Shown here: piece by piece, positions 1 through 7,802 of the stretch
Layout: each line of letters opens with the position of its first letter
Position numbering within the stretch: the first letter of the stretch is position 1
NCBI RefSeq assembly: GCF_037080055.1
Contig: NZ_JBAOJI010000001.1
Coordinates: forward strand, 930,001 to 994,000
DNA length: 64,000 nt
From: Halovenus sp037080055
GTDB taxonomy: Archaea; Halobacteriota; Halobacteria; Halobacteriales; Haloarculaceae
Direction of reading: 5' to 3'
Made by a program: the position numbers and the translations under genes
Notes under the pieces: model-generated
Told to the model about the DNA's origin: nothing
The model's database searches: none
The model's input: only the letters and a program-made list of their open reading frames with translations

Positions 1-867
1 CCGATCCTGCGACCGTTGGCCTATGCGTCGATCTGGGCCATCTTCGCGATGGGTTGGGACTTCCAGAGCGGATACACCGGCTACATCAGCTTCGGGCACT
101 CGGTGCTGTCCGGCGGTGCCGCGTACACGACCGCAGTGCTGTTCAGCCAGTACGGCGCGATGCCGATCTACATCACGGCACCGATCTCCGTATTCGTCGC
201 GGTGGTCATCGGGCTCATCATCGCCCTGCCGTCACTGCGACTCGAAGGACCGTACTTCTCGCTGATCACCTTCGCCGCCGTGTTGCTGTTCTATCAGGCG
301 ACGCGGGCATTCGATCTCCTCGGCGGTTCAGCGGGGCTCCGGGTCGAGCGACTCGTCCCGGCCGCAGAGCCGGTCGTTCGGTACTATATGCTCGCGATTC
401 CGATGCTGATAGTCGCGCTGTTTCTGACCTTCCTCGCACGGTCGAACCATGGGCTGATCCTCATGGCGATCCGTGAGAACGAAGACGCCGTCTCGGCGGC
501 GGGGATCAATCCGACCAAATTCAAGATCTGGGCGTTCTTCATCAGTTCGATTGTGATGGGGATCGGTGGCGTAATGTTGACCGCCGCGGTCAGCAACGTC
601 GACCCGACCACGTTCGTGCAGGTCGACCGCAGTATCGAGATGATCGCGATGGCCGTCCTCGGCGGGATGAGTTCCATCCTCGGCGCGTTGGGTGGGGCCT
701 TCGTCTTCTACATCCTGCGGGACGTCCTACTCGATCTGTTCATCGATTCCACCTCGCTGAAATACGGTTACCTGTTCCTGCTGATCGTGTTCATCCTCGT
801 GGTCGCACGGGATGGACTGTTCAGAGGACTCTGGCGTCGACTCGGCAAAGTTGGAGGTGACGAGTAA
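1..867 (+). CDS. livM: Branched-chain amino-acid ABC transporter permease (LivM type), 5' truncated by window edge
   Basis: The reading frame is open from base 1, so the true start lies upstream of the window; the internal TTG at 16 is not a convincing start. The visible 288 residues are almost entirely hydrophobic membrane helices. They carry the LivM-type segment SLRLEGPYFSLIT and the cytoplasmic coupling loop with AIRENEDAVSAAGIN, which contacts the ATPases. The role is one half of the membrane channel of a Liv/Urt-type importer. It is followed with a 1-nt overlap by livG, whose Shine-Dalgarno GGAGGTGA (853-860) lies inside the end of this gene. The substrate (amino acid, urea or a short-chain amide) cannot be told from the sequence. 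Confidence 0.93.
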   Translation, partial: PILRPLAYASIWAIFAMGWDFQSGYTGYISFGHSVLSGGAAYTTAVLFSQYGAMPIYITAPISVFVAVVIGLIIALPSLRLEGPYFSLITFAAVLLFYQATRAFDLLGGSAGLRVERLVPAAEPVVRYYMLAIPMLIVALFLTFLARSNHGLILMAIRENEDAVSAAGINPTKFKIWAFFISSIVMGIGGVMLTAAVSNVDPTTFVQVDRSIEMIAMAVLGGMSSILGALGGAFVFYILRDVLLDLFIDSTSLKYGYLFLLIVFILVVARDGLFRGLWRRLGKVGGDE

Positions 868-1595
868 TGAGTCTGCTCGAAGTCGACGGACTGACCAAGA
901 AGTTCGGTGGACTCACCGCAGTCGACAATCTCTCCTTCGACGTCGAACAGGGAGAGATTCTCGGTGTGATCGGCCCGAACGGAGCCGGGAAGTCGACCGT
1001 CTTCAACTGCGTGATGAGCCGCTACAGTGTGACAGACGGCACCATCACCTTCGACGGTGACGACATCACCGACACTCCAACCTACAAGATCGTCAACAAG
1101 GGACTCTCGCGAGTGACTCAGGAGTCCGATCCGATCGATCTGTTGCCGGTCGGCGGGAACATCAAGCTGTTCACGCTGCCGAACTCCCTGCGGTCGCTAC
1201 ACGGCGGTGCATCCGACCGGGAGATTGCGGGTTACGCCGCGCGGGTCGACCTCGAAGACAAACTCGAAGAGACGCCGGACGAACTCCCGCACGCGGACGT
1301 TCGCCGGCTCGAAATCGCGAAGGCGCTCGCGACAGAGCCGGAGATGATGCTGCTGGACGAGCCTTTCGCGGGCATGAACCAGCGGGAGATCGGGATTCTC
1401 TCCGAGCAGATCGAATCGCTCCGCGAGGAAGGGATGACGATGATCGTCGTCGACCACAATATGAGCGGGCTGATGCAACTGGTCGACCGCGTCGTCGTCA
1501 TTCACAACGGCGCGAAACTTGCGGAAGGAACACCAGAAGAGATCGCAGACAACGAAGACGTGCAGGATGCCTACCTCTCTGGGGAGGAGATCTAG
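867..1595 (+). CDS. livG: Branched-chain amino-acid ABC transporter ATP-binding protein (LivG type)
   Basis: This is a 242-residue ABC ATPase. Walker A GPNGAGKS is at residues 36-43, Walker B MMLLDEP at about 160-166, and the switch histidine sits in VVDHNM near 197. The usual signature LSGGQ (LPYGxQR in most LivG proteins) is replaced by LPHADVRR at 140-147, so the second glycine of the signature is lost. It starts at an ATG overlapping the livM stop by 1 nt, behind a perfect GGAGGTGA ribosome-binding site. It works with LivF as the ATPase pair of the importer. In a heterodimeric ATPase one composite site is often degenerate, so this need not be a dead gene. Confidence 0.94.
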   Translation: MSLLEVDGLTKKFGGLTAVDNLSFDVEQGEILGVIGPNGAGKSTVFNCVMSRYSVTDGTITFDGDDITDTPTYKIVNKGLSRVTQESDPIDLLPVGGNIKLFTLPNSLRSLHGGASDREIAGYAARVDLEDKLEETPDELPHADVRRLEIAKALATEPEMMLLDEPFAGMNQREIGILSEQIESLREEGMTMIVVDHNMSGLMQLVDRVVVIHNGAKLAEGTPEEIADNEDVQDAYLSGEEI

Positions 1596-2312
1596 ATGAG
1601 CGATCCAAAACTACAGCTCGAAGACGTGGACGTGTCGTACGGCAAGACGCAAGCGCTGAAAGACGTCTCTCTCGAAGTCAACGAAGGCGAAATCGTCGGG
1701 ATGATTGGGCCCAACGGGGCCGGCAAGACGACCATGCTCGATTCGATCGCCGGCTACAAGGAATACAGCGGCTCGATTACCTACGAGGGTACCGAGATCG
1801 CGACGACCAACAGCGGAAAACTGGTCAACGAAGGACTGGTGTACTGTACGGAAGATCGGGATCTGTTCCCGTATTTCACCGTCCACGAGAATCTCCAGAT
1901 GGGCGCGCAGTTCCGCGACGACCGCGACGCAGTACAGGAGAGTTTCGACTTCGTCTACGATCTGTTCCCGCGGCTCGACGAGCGGCGTGAGCAGGAAGCG
2001 CAGACGATGAGCGGTGGCGAGCAACAGATGCTCGCAGTGGGTCGGGCGCTGATGAGCGATCCCGATGTGCTGATGCTCGACGAACCGACGCTGGGGCTGG
2101 CCCCGGTCATTATCGACGATATCAGCGAGGCGCTCGAACGCCTGCAGGACGAGGGGCTGACCATTCTACTCGTCGAGCAGAACTCCACGTTCGCACTGCG
2201 ACACGCCGAACGACTCTATCTCCTCGAACAGGGATCGATCGAACTGTCGGGGAGTGCGGAAGAACTCCGCGACGACGAGTACATCCGCGACGCCTACGTC
2301 GGCGTGACGTAG
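1596..2312 (+). CDS. livF: Branched-chain amino-acid ABC transporter ATP-binding protein (LivF type)
   Basis: This is a 238-residue ABC ATPase. It has Walker A GPNGAGKT (38-45), a canonical signature SGGEQQ (139-144) and Walker B VLMLDEP. The LivF-type switch is LVEQN, where Q replaces the usual histidine context, a normal LivF trait. It begins immediately after the livG stop, with GGGGAGGAGA (1581-1590) as ribosome-binding site. It forms the second ATPase of the importer with LivG. A run of five T at 2328-2332 just after the stop probably ends the transcript. No substrate-binding protein is in this part of the operon inside the window. Confidence 0.95.
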   Translation: MSDPKLQLEDVDVSYGKTQALKDVSLEVNEGEIVGMIGPNGAGKTTMLDSIAGYKEYSGSITYEGTEIATTNSGKLVNEGLVYCTEDRDLFPYFTVHENLQMGAQFRDDRDAVQESFDFVYDLFPRLDERREQEAQTMSGGEQQMLAVGRALMSDPDVLMLDEPTLGLAPVIIDDISEALERLQDEGLTILLVEQNSTFALRHAERLYLLEQGSIELSGSAEELRDDEYIRDAYVGVT

Positions 2313-2327
2313 TCGGTCTCGAACTCC

Positions 2328-2332
2328 TTTTT
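2328..2332 (+). terminator. T-tract terminator after livF
   Basis: An oligo-T run lies 16 nt after the livF stop codon and before the next gene. Archaeal transcription commonly ends at such tracts without a hairpin. This is inferred from position only. Confidence 0.4.
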
Positions 2333-2361
2333 GGCACGCTTACGGGCGAACAACGACGCAT

Positions 2362-2377
2362 CCAGACGGTCGTCTGG
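2362..2377. promoter_or_regulatory. Inverted repeat upstream of the cold-shock gene
   Basis: CCAGACG-GT-CGTCTGG is a perfect 7-bp-arm inverted repeat. It ends 17 nt before the TATA-like GTTATATG of the cold-shock gene. It could be an operator, or a stem ending read-through from livF. Nothing in the sequence decides between these. Confidence 0.4.
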
Positions 2378-2394
2378 CATACCGCTTCGCAACC

Positions 2395-2402
2395 GTTATA
2401 TG
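2395..2402 (+). promoter_or_regulatory. TATA box of the cold-shock gene
   Basis: GTTATATG lies about 30 nt before the ATG at 2428. That fits an archaeal TATA element giving a nearly leaderless transcript. Confidence 0.5.
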
Positions 2403-2427
2403 TGGGCCCACACTCTGTCCAGAGGCA

Positions 2428-2622
2428 ATGGCAGAAGGAACGGTTGATTTCTTCAACGACACAGGCGGTTACGGTTTCATCGAGACTGAGGATGCGGACG
2501 AAGACGTGTTCTTCCACATGGAAGACGTCGGCGGCCCCGATCTCGAAGAAGGACAGGATGTAGAGTTCGAAATTGAGGACGCACCGAAAGGGCCGCGGGC
2601 GACGAATCTTACCCGTCTTTAA
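2428..2622 (+). CDS. cspA: Cold-shock domain protein (CspA family)
   Basis: This is a 64-residue single cold-shock (OB-fold) domain. The first RNA-binding motif is GGYGFIE (canonical KGFGFI) and the second is DVFFHM (canonical VFVHF), followed by the acidic-rich tail typical of halophiles. The role is a nucleic-acid chaperone that binds single-stranded RNA or DNA. The length matches the family. It is monocistronic, with its own TATA box and an upstream inverted repeat, and a T-rich tract at 2652-2660 downstream. Confidence 0.96.
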   Translation: MAEGTVDFFNDTGGYGFIETEDADEDVFFHMEDVGGPDLEEGQDVEFEIEDAPKGPRATNLTRL

Positions 2623-2651
2623 GGTCGTTTACTGACGTCCTATATTCTCGG

Positions 2652-2660
2652 TTTATTTTT
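2652..2660 (+). terminator. T-rich terminator after cspA
   Basis: TTTATTTTT lies 30 nt after the cspA stop, in the short gap before the next gene on the same strand. Confidence 0.45.
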
Positions 2661-2728
2661 CACGGCGAGCGACAGCGTCGGGTGGTTCAGCCCAGTACAC
2701 TCAAGTCTATCCCTCGAAAAGGAGAGGT

Positions 2729-3610
2729 ATGTCGCTGCATTCGGTCTCCGGCCACGCTGACATCTACTACGTCGACACAGAGATGTTCGGCATGCGGCAG
2801 GTAAACTCGCCGTATGTCCTCGATACGCCCGAGCCAGCGATCGTCGATACGGGAACGGCACAGGCGAAGAGTGATATTCTCGCAGGACTAGACGAACTCG
2901 GGATTGCGCGGGAGGATCTCTCCTACATCATCCCGACACACGCACACCTCGACCACGCCGGCAGTGCCGGCTATCTCGCCGAGGCCTGCCCGAATGCGAC
3001 GGTCGTCTGCCACGAGCAGGGAATCGACTACCTGACCGACGAAGCGAAACTCGATCAGTTGACCGAGAGCGTCGAGCGAGCGATCGGGATGGAAGCACCG
3101 TACGGTGAACCACAGGTGATCGACCCCGGTCGCTGTCGAGCAGTCAGCGGCGGCGAGGAGTTCGATCTGGGTGATCGCCGTCTTCGAGTGATCGACGCAC
3201 CAGGCCACGCACCTCACCAGTGCGCGCTGTTCGAGACGGAGACGGCAGCACTGTTCAGTGCCGACGCCGCCGGGATGGCCTTTCCGGACGTGGACCACCG
3301 CCCGACAACACCCCCGCCGAATTTCGATCTGACGGCAGCACTGGAGACGATAGACCGCCTGCTAGAGTCCGGCCCCGAGACACTGCTGTTCGCTCACTAC
3401 GGTCCCGGCGAACAGGGAGCGGCCATCGACGAACTACAGCGGTACCGGGAGATGCTCCCGGCCTACGTCGACCGGATCGCCGACCTGCGGGCGGAACACG
3501 GTGACGATGTCGGAGAGATTGCGGCAGCGATGCAAGCGGCGTGGAGTCACTGGTCGCTGACGACCGACATCGCGGGCGTGTTGCGGTATCTGGACGGGTC
3601 AGCGCACTGA
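2729..3610 (+). CDS. MBL-fold metallo-hydrolase (glyoxalase II / RNase Z-like fold)
   Basis: This is a 293-residue metallo-beta-lactamase-fold protein. It has the di-zinc motif HAHLDHAG (71-78), the further ligands APGHAPHQ (157-164) and SADA (Asp near 179), and a final His in FAHYG near 223. These support an active binuclear hydrolase, probably on a thioester or similar small substrate; the substrate is not determinable. GGAGAGGT directly before the ATG at 2729 acts as ribosome-binding site. The C-terminal 65 residues form a helical extension, as in the haloarchaeal members of the family. Confidence 0.9.
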   Translation: MSLHSVSGHADIYYVDTEMFGMRQVNSPYVLDTPEPAIVDTGTAQAKSDILAGLDELGIAREDLSYIIPTHAHLDHAGSAGYLAEACPNATVVCHEQGIDYLTDEAKLDQLTESVERAIGMEAPYGEPQVIDPGRCRAVSGGEEFDLGDRRLRVIDAPGHAPHQCALFETETAALFSADAAGMAFPDVDHRPTTPPPNFDLTAALETIDRLLESGPETLLFAHYGPGEQGAAIDELQRYREMLPAYVDRIADLRAEHGDDVGEIAAAMQAAWSHWSLTTDIAGVLRYLDGSAH

Positions 3611-3639
3611 GAGAGCGCGACCGAAAGCGAGTCGTTGAT

Positions 3640-3828
3640 ATGCCGAGCGGGAAAGGGACAGACATGCTCGAGACAACACTCCATCTCGGAACCGAACATC
3701 CGTCGCTTCTGTTGCTCGGTGCGAGTAGCCTGCTCACGTTCGCTGCCGGAGCGGGACTGGGACTGTACGCGCGCCTGAAATCGACCGACTCGCAGGCCGA
3801 ATCTGTTTCAGAACCGACCGAACAGTGA
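3640..3828 (+). CDS. Small hypothetical single-pass membrane protein
   Basis: This is an unrecognised 62-residue reading frame. It has one hydrophobic segment rich in L, A and G (LLLLGASSLLTFAAGAGLGL) and a polar acidic tail. A second in-frame ATG at 3664 would give 54 residues and is equally likely. It sits 29 nt after the MBL hydrolase on the same strand, so it may be co-transcribed. There is no motif to suggest a function. It is called a gene because codon use and the membrane segment look protein-like. Confidence 0.45.
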   Translation: MPSGKGTDMLETTLHLGTEHPSLLLLGASSLLTFAAGAGLGLYARLKSTDSQAESVSEPTEQ

Positions 3829-3877
3829 CACCGGCCGAACCGAACGCTGATGTGAATCCGAGTGGGAGTAATACCGT

Positions 3878-4786
3878 ATGACAAAGCGAGCGGTGTCGCT
3901 TCCCGACGAGGCAGCCGAGGGGATGCGAGAGTTCATCGACGAGGTCGACCAGCGACTCGCGAGCGACGAGGACACCTGTTCGGTCGTCGAGGACGTGCTC
4001 GTCGACCTCCACGGCGACCGGGCAGCCTACGAGCGCTGGCAGTCCGGCGAGGACGTGTCGCCCGCGGCACAGGTCCGACTGCAAGGGTACGATCCCTGTA
4101 ACACGACTCTAGAGAGTGAGTACTACGCCGAAGTCGACGCACAGAGCGAGCAGTTCAGGCGGTCGAAACACCTCCAGTGGCTCTGGCGACAGTTCGACGC
4201 GACGCCGATGGCCGACAACGTCGAGTTCGCGCTGCAGTTCCGGCGGATGCTCGCCGATCACCTCTTCGAGGAGTGTGGCGACAACTGCCGGTTTTTCAAG
4301 GGCATTTCGATGACCTACGGCCACAATATCTCCGTCGGGGACAACGTTGTCATCCACGACGACGTTCATCTCGACGACCGGGGCAAACTGACCATCGGTG
4401 ATCGAGCCTCTATTTCCGACGATTCACACATCTACAGCCACCGTCACGATACCGTCGACCAGACCGAGGTAACGAACTACCACACGATCATCGAAGACGA
4501 CGTTCGACTGACGTACGACTCGATGGTACAGGCTGGTGTTCGGGTCGGGCGCAACGCACTGTTGGCACCGAAATCCATCGCAGGAGGGGACATTCCGGCC
4601 CACCATATCGCCGCTGGCTCGCCAGCGGAGTCCGTAGGCGTCAAATCCGGCTGGGAATCGGTCGCCGAACCCGCCGGATCGGAACTGGTCGACAACCGTG
4701 AACAGCGGCGGATCTCCTACGAAATCTCCGACGACGTCGATGTCTTCGACGAGTTCCAGCGAGACCTCTCGCCACCGGATCGCTGA
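3878..4786 (+). CDS. Left-handed beta-helix acyltransferase (hexapeptide acetyltransferase family)
   Basis: This is a 302-residue protein. The N-terminal 110 residues are helical and resemble the maltose/galactoside O-acetyltransferase cap. They are followed by hexapeptide repeats of the left-handed beta-helix (NISVGDNVVIHDDVHLDD, KLTIGDRASIS, VRVGRNALLAPKSIAGGDIPAHHIAAGSPA). The His in HIYSHRHDT is placed like the catalytic His of the family. It should transfer an acyl group from acyl-CoA or another donor to a hydroxyl or amine of a small acceptor. An acidic tail of about 60 residues follows the helix. Confidence 0.85.
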   Translation: MTKRAVSLPDEAAEGMREFIDEVDQRLASDEDTCSVVEDVLVDLHGDRAAYERWQSGEDVSPAAQVRLQGYDPCNTTLESEYYAEVDAQSEQFRRSKHLQWLWRQFDATPMADNVEFALQFRRMLADHLFEECGDNCRFFKGISMTYGHNISVGDNVVIHDDVHLDDRGKLTIGDRASISDDSHIYSHRHDTVDQTEVTNYHTIIEDDVRLTYDSMVQAGVRVGRNALLAPKSIAGGDIPAHHIAAGSPAESVGVKSGWESVAEPAGSELVDNREQRRISYEISDDVDVFDEFQRDLSPPDR

Positions 4787-4856
4787 GCCGAATCCGGATC
4801 GCTGGCCGGCTACAATGGCAGTTTACGTTAAGTTCGCATTTGACTCTGTCTCGGAC

Positions 4857-4865
4857 TTTTTTATA
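4857..4865 (+). promoter_or_regulatory. TATA box of the exported A-B-B-A repeat protein
   Basis: TTTTTTATA ends 24 nt before the ATG at 4889. This predicts a leaderless mRNA. Confidence 0.5.
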
Positions 4866-4888
4866 CGGAGTCTGTAGCCGCAACTGCA

Positions 4889-5485
4889 ATGAAGTCCAAA
4901 GCAATCACGCTGTTGGCAGTCGTCGCAGTGGCGCTTTTCGCCGCTGGCGGCGCATCCGCAGCAGCCCTCAGCGATTCCACAGAATTGGCCCCCGAAAACG
5001 AAAGCGACGGTGGAGACGCCACGGTCGGCGTCTGTGTCGTCGGTGCCGACTCGCCGTGCAACGGCGAGGGCGCCGAAGAACTCCCGAGCAAGGACACCGA
5101 GAGTAACGAGTCTGACGGACCAGACGGACAGATCTTGCTCCCGGAGGATCAGAACCGCGACGGTGAGATCGACGAGCGATTCACCGGTGAGAACGGGTCC
5201 GACGAGGCGGTCCATCCGGATCCGATCAGTGAACCCATCGACCACACGCACCCGACGCGTCACACCGGAGAAGAGAGTGACGACAAGGGAACCGACGGCG
5301 CTATCGACCACACGCATCCGACTCCCCACACGGGTGAGGAGATCGGCGACGACGGGTCCAGCGACGGCGTGGAGGTTTGGATCCCCGAAGACCAGAATCG
5401 TGACGGTCAGATCGACGACCGCTTCACCGAGGACGCCCGGGAGATTGCCGGTGCTCTCCTCTCCGGTCTCCTCGGGTTGTTCTGA
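4889..5485 (+). CDS. Exported repeat protein with calcium-loop-like and histidine-rich repeats
   Basis: I recognise no family in this 198-residue protein. Residues 1-25 form a Sec signal peptide (MKSKAITLL..., cleavage near ASA-A). The mature part is strongly acidic and has a mirrored repeat layout A-B-B-A. Repeat A, PEDQNRDGxIDxRFT, is at 85-99 and 166-180; repeat B, IDHTHPTxHTGEE, is at 117-129 and 139-151. Repeat A contains DxNxDGxID, which resembles the calcium loops of thrombospondin type-3 or dockerin repeats. Repeat B has three histidines and could bind metal. A short hydrophobic C-terminus (ALLSGLLGLF) may anchor it. Confidence 0.75.
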   Translation: MKSKAITLLAVVAVALFAAGGASAAALSDSTELAPENESDGGDATVGVCVVGADSPCNGEGAEELPSKDTESNESDGPDGQILLPEDQNRDGEIDERFTGENGSDEAVHPDPISEPIDHTHPTRHTGEESDDKGTDGAIDHTHPTPHTGEEIGDDGSSDGVEVWIPEDQNRDGQIDDRFTEDAREIAGALLSGLLGLF

Positions 5486-5635
5486 GACCGCGTCGAAAAC
5501 GCTCCGTTGTTGAATCGAGGTCCCCTGAGACGCTCGTGCCTGTCAGCGGGCCCGAACAGGTCGAAATTCCACGGATCGGCTGGTGTCACCGATCCGAGCC
5601 GAACGCTGAAGTAGACGGATCGTCTATATACAATT

Positions 5636-5911
5636 ATGGAGACGTGGGCGTGGCTCATCGCGTACCTGCTCGGGTTCGCCCTCCTGCAGTTGTATCTCTA
5701 CCGGTACTTTATCGGCGGCGAATCGACTGCAAACTCGTCGACGGACAAGGCGACGCCGCGGTTCGAGGGCGGGTCCGGACCGGTCGACACGGCCGACAAC
5801 GAGCCACAGTCGGAACCGGACGGTGAGTTCGTGACCTGTACGCAGTGTGGTGGACACAACGAAAGTAGTTCGGTGTTCACGTACTGCAAACACTGCGGGG
5901 CTCGCCTCTGA
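5636..5911 (+). CDS. Single-pass membrane protein with C-terminal zinc ribbon
   Basis: This is a 91-residue protein. Residues 5-26 form a transmembrane helix (WLIAYLLGFALLQLYLYRYF). A polar linker follows, then a C-terminal zinc ribbon CTQCGG...YCKHCGARL with two CxxC pairs. Such small haloarchaeal proteins have no known activity. The ribbon would face the cytoplasm if the N-terminus is outside. Its stop is 3 nt before the next gene, the Nmad3-like protein, so the two are probably co-transcribed. Confidence 0.75.
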   Translation: METWAWLIAYLLGFALLQLYLYRYFIGGESTANSSTDKATPRFEGGSGPVDTADNEPQSEPDGEFVTCTQCGGHNESSSVFTYCKHCGARL

Positions 5912-5914
5912 GCG

Positions 5915-6634
5915 ATGCGCGCCGTCGCGATCAATATCGGAGCGAACACGAACGAACCTGGTTTTCGCGGTCCGATCTATCCCGACGGAAGCTTCGAGTA
6001 CATTCCGATTCCGGAGTCCAAACCGACAGCGGAGCCGGTGACGACCTACGGGGACCTGGCCCCGCATCTCGACACACCGATTCCCGACAACCTGGCCGAC
6101 ACACCGGTCCATCTCGATCCCGAGTTTGCCGAGTATCCGGAGTGCGACCGATACACCTACGGGGACGAACACGGCATCAAGGCCGGCCCGCTGTCGGAGC
6201 TCTCTGCCGGCGACCTGGTGCTCTTCTACGCGACACTGACCGTCGGGGAGGGCGCAGAGTGGCTGCCGCCGACGTGGGGCGCGTTCGTCATCGGCGAGTT
6301 CGTGCTGGCTGCGGACCCGCTCACGCCAGAAGAAGAGCCCATTCCCGACGGCGCACGGGTCCACTTCCGGAGCAACGCGCACATGAAGCGTGACCCGCCC
6401 GATGCGCGCGTGCTGCTCCGCGGCGACGCCGACCAGTCACAGTTGTACGAGCAGGCAATCCCGCTGAGTACGCCTGCAGGCGGAACCGAACCGAACACGC
6501 TCGTGACAAAACTCTCGGCCGATTCTGGCCGCGGCCCGTGGTGGCGACGGCCGCTCAGGTTCGATACCCACGCGACAGCGCGGCTTCGAGAACGACTCGA
6601 CGAGCCACCGGCCCAAGACTGTCAACAAAAGTGA
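5915..6634 (+). CDS. Nmad3-like (nucleotide-modification-associated domain) protein
   Basis: This 239-residue protein begins MRAVAINIGANTNEPGFRGPIYPDGSFEYIPIPES. I recall that pattern as the Nmad3 family, which was proposed by comparative genomics to bind or process modified bases in DNA. The central part, SAGDLVLFYATL...GAFVIGEF, resembles the ASCH/EVE-like fold expected for such binders. Only 3 nt separate it from the zinc-ribbon membrane protein upstream. No modification enzyme, restriction enzyme or phage gene is nearby, so a standalone role is more likely than a defence island. The family assignment is from memory of the motif. Confidence 0.6.
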   Translation: MRAVAINIGANTNEPGFRGPIYPDGSFEYIPIPESKPTAEPVTTYGDLAPHLDTPIPDNLADTPVHLDPEFAEYPECDRYTYGDEHGIKAGPLSELSAGDLVLFYATLTVGEGAEWLPPTWGAFVIGEFVLAADPLTPEEEPIPDGARVHFRSNAHMKRDPPDARVLLRGDADQSQLYEQAIPLSTPAGGTEPNTLVTKLSADSGRGPWWRRPLRFDTHATARLRERLDEPPAQDCQQK

Positions 6635-6676
6635 ACGAGAGCAAACATCTATACGACGAGCCGAATTTGTTTAGGT

Positions 6677-7363
6677 ATGCGCGTTTCGAGTGGTGTCCCC
6701 GGATTCGACGAACTCATCCAAGGGGGCCTGTTGAGTAATCGGCTCTACGTTGTCAGCGGGCCGCCGGGTAGTGGGAAGACGACCTTTTGCTCGCAGTTCA
6801 TCACGCAGGGTGCCAAAGAGGGAGAGAACTGCGTCTACGTCACGATGCACGAGACCAAAGAGGAACTCATGCAGGATATGTCCGGCTTCGACTTCGGCTT
6901 CGACCGGGCGATCAAATCCGACAGCATCCAGTTTCTCAATCTCGTCACCGAGTCTGGAAAGCGGACGATCACGCAGTTCGGGACCGATGGTGGGCTGACG
7001 AACCGACTCATCGCGTTTCTGGAATCCAACGACGTGGACCGTGCCGTGATCGACTCGACGATGCTGTTACAGCACTTCTTCGAGGATATGAACGACGAGA
7101 TCACTGGCTTTCTGTCCGCCCTGAAACAGACCGACGCGACGATTCTGTTGATCTCGGAGATGACCGATCCGACCTCCTACTCCGACGAGCATTATCTCGC
7201 ACACGGCGTGGTCTTCTTCCACAACTTCCTCGACTCGGCGGGAATGACCCGCGGCGTGCAGGTCATCAAGATGCGAGGGACGGCAATCGACAGCGACATC
7301 CGGGAGCTTTCCTTTTCGGATCAGGGGCTACGGGTACACACCGGCAAAAAGATACAACCATGA
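6677..7363 (+). CDS. RecA-superfamily ATPase, single KaiC-like domain (RAD55 family)
   Basis: This is a 228-residue single-domain ATPase. The N-terminus RVSSGVPGFDELIQGGL is the KaiC-type lead-in, Walker A GPPGSGKT is at 28-35, and a Walker B-like strand RAVIDS lies near 118-123. Haloarchaea carry many such one-domain KaiC-like proteins; some act with signal transduction or archaellum-like motors (compare ArlH), but this one has no motor neighbours. A TATA-like CTATACG lies about 25 nt upstream. The small gene at 7401 follows by 37 nt and may be in the same transcript. Confidence 0.88.
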   Translation: MRVSSGVPGFDELIQGGLLSNRLYVVSGPPGSGKTTFCSQFITQGAKEGENCVYVTMHETKEELMQDMSGFDFGFDRAIKSDSIQFLNLVTESGKRTITQFGTDGGLTNRLIAFLESNDVDRAVIDSTMLLQHFFEDMNDEITGFLSALKQTDATILLISEMTDPTSYSDEHYLAHGVVFFHNFLDSAGMTRGVQVIKMRGTAIDSDIRELSFSDQGLRVHTGKKIQP

Positions 7364-7400
7364 TTCACAGGGAGGGGCAAACTAGGGGGATCGACCGGCA

Positions 7401-7796
7401 ATGAGCCAATACGAATCACAATACGGCACCGACTGGGAACAACTCGATCCTGACGAGGCAGTCGACAGAGCGTACGCGCTCGGTGTCGCCGCCACGATGG
7501 GTGAGTACCATCCCGACGAACTCGACGCGATCCGCGGAGAGATGAACTCCTCGTACAACACCAGTATGGTCGAGTTGGCGTTTCAGGAAGGCAAAAAAGA
7601 GGGCACAGAGATCGACGAAGAAGAGAAAGAAACGGTCTGGAACGAACTCGTCGTCGGAGAAATCCCGCTGGAGGACGAGGAACTGCCGATGGGCGGGCGC
7701 AGCGGTCTCCCCGAAGCGATCGATATCACCGAAGCACTCGACCGTCCGGATCGGGATAGCACCGACGCTGTCAACCTGCCCGAATTTCTGGAATAA
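7401..7796 (+). CDS. Conserved hypothetical acidic protein
   Basis: This is a 131-residue soluble, very acidic protein with no signal peptide, membrane helix or recognised motif. The helical N-terminal half (LDPDEAVDRAYALGVAATMGEY) and the later segment with EEEKETVWNELV suggest a compact helical domain with a disordered tail. It lies 37 nt behind the KaiC-like ATPase on the same strand, so a partner role is possible but unproven. It converges on the DUF5789 gene with only 6 nt between stops. Confidence 0.7.
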   Translation: MSQYESQYGTDWEQLDPDEAVDRAYALGVAATMGEYHPDELDAIRGEMNSSYNTSMVELAFQEGKKEGTEIDEEEKETVWNELVVGEIPLEDEELPMGGRSGLPEAIDITEALDRPDRDSTDAVNLPEFLE

Positions 7797-7802
7797 AAGG
7801 TC

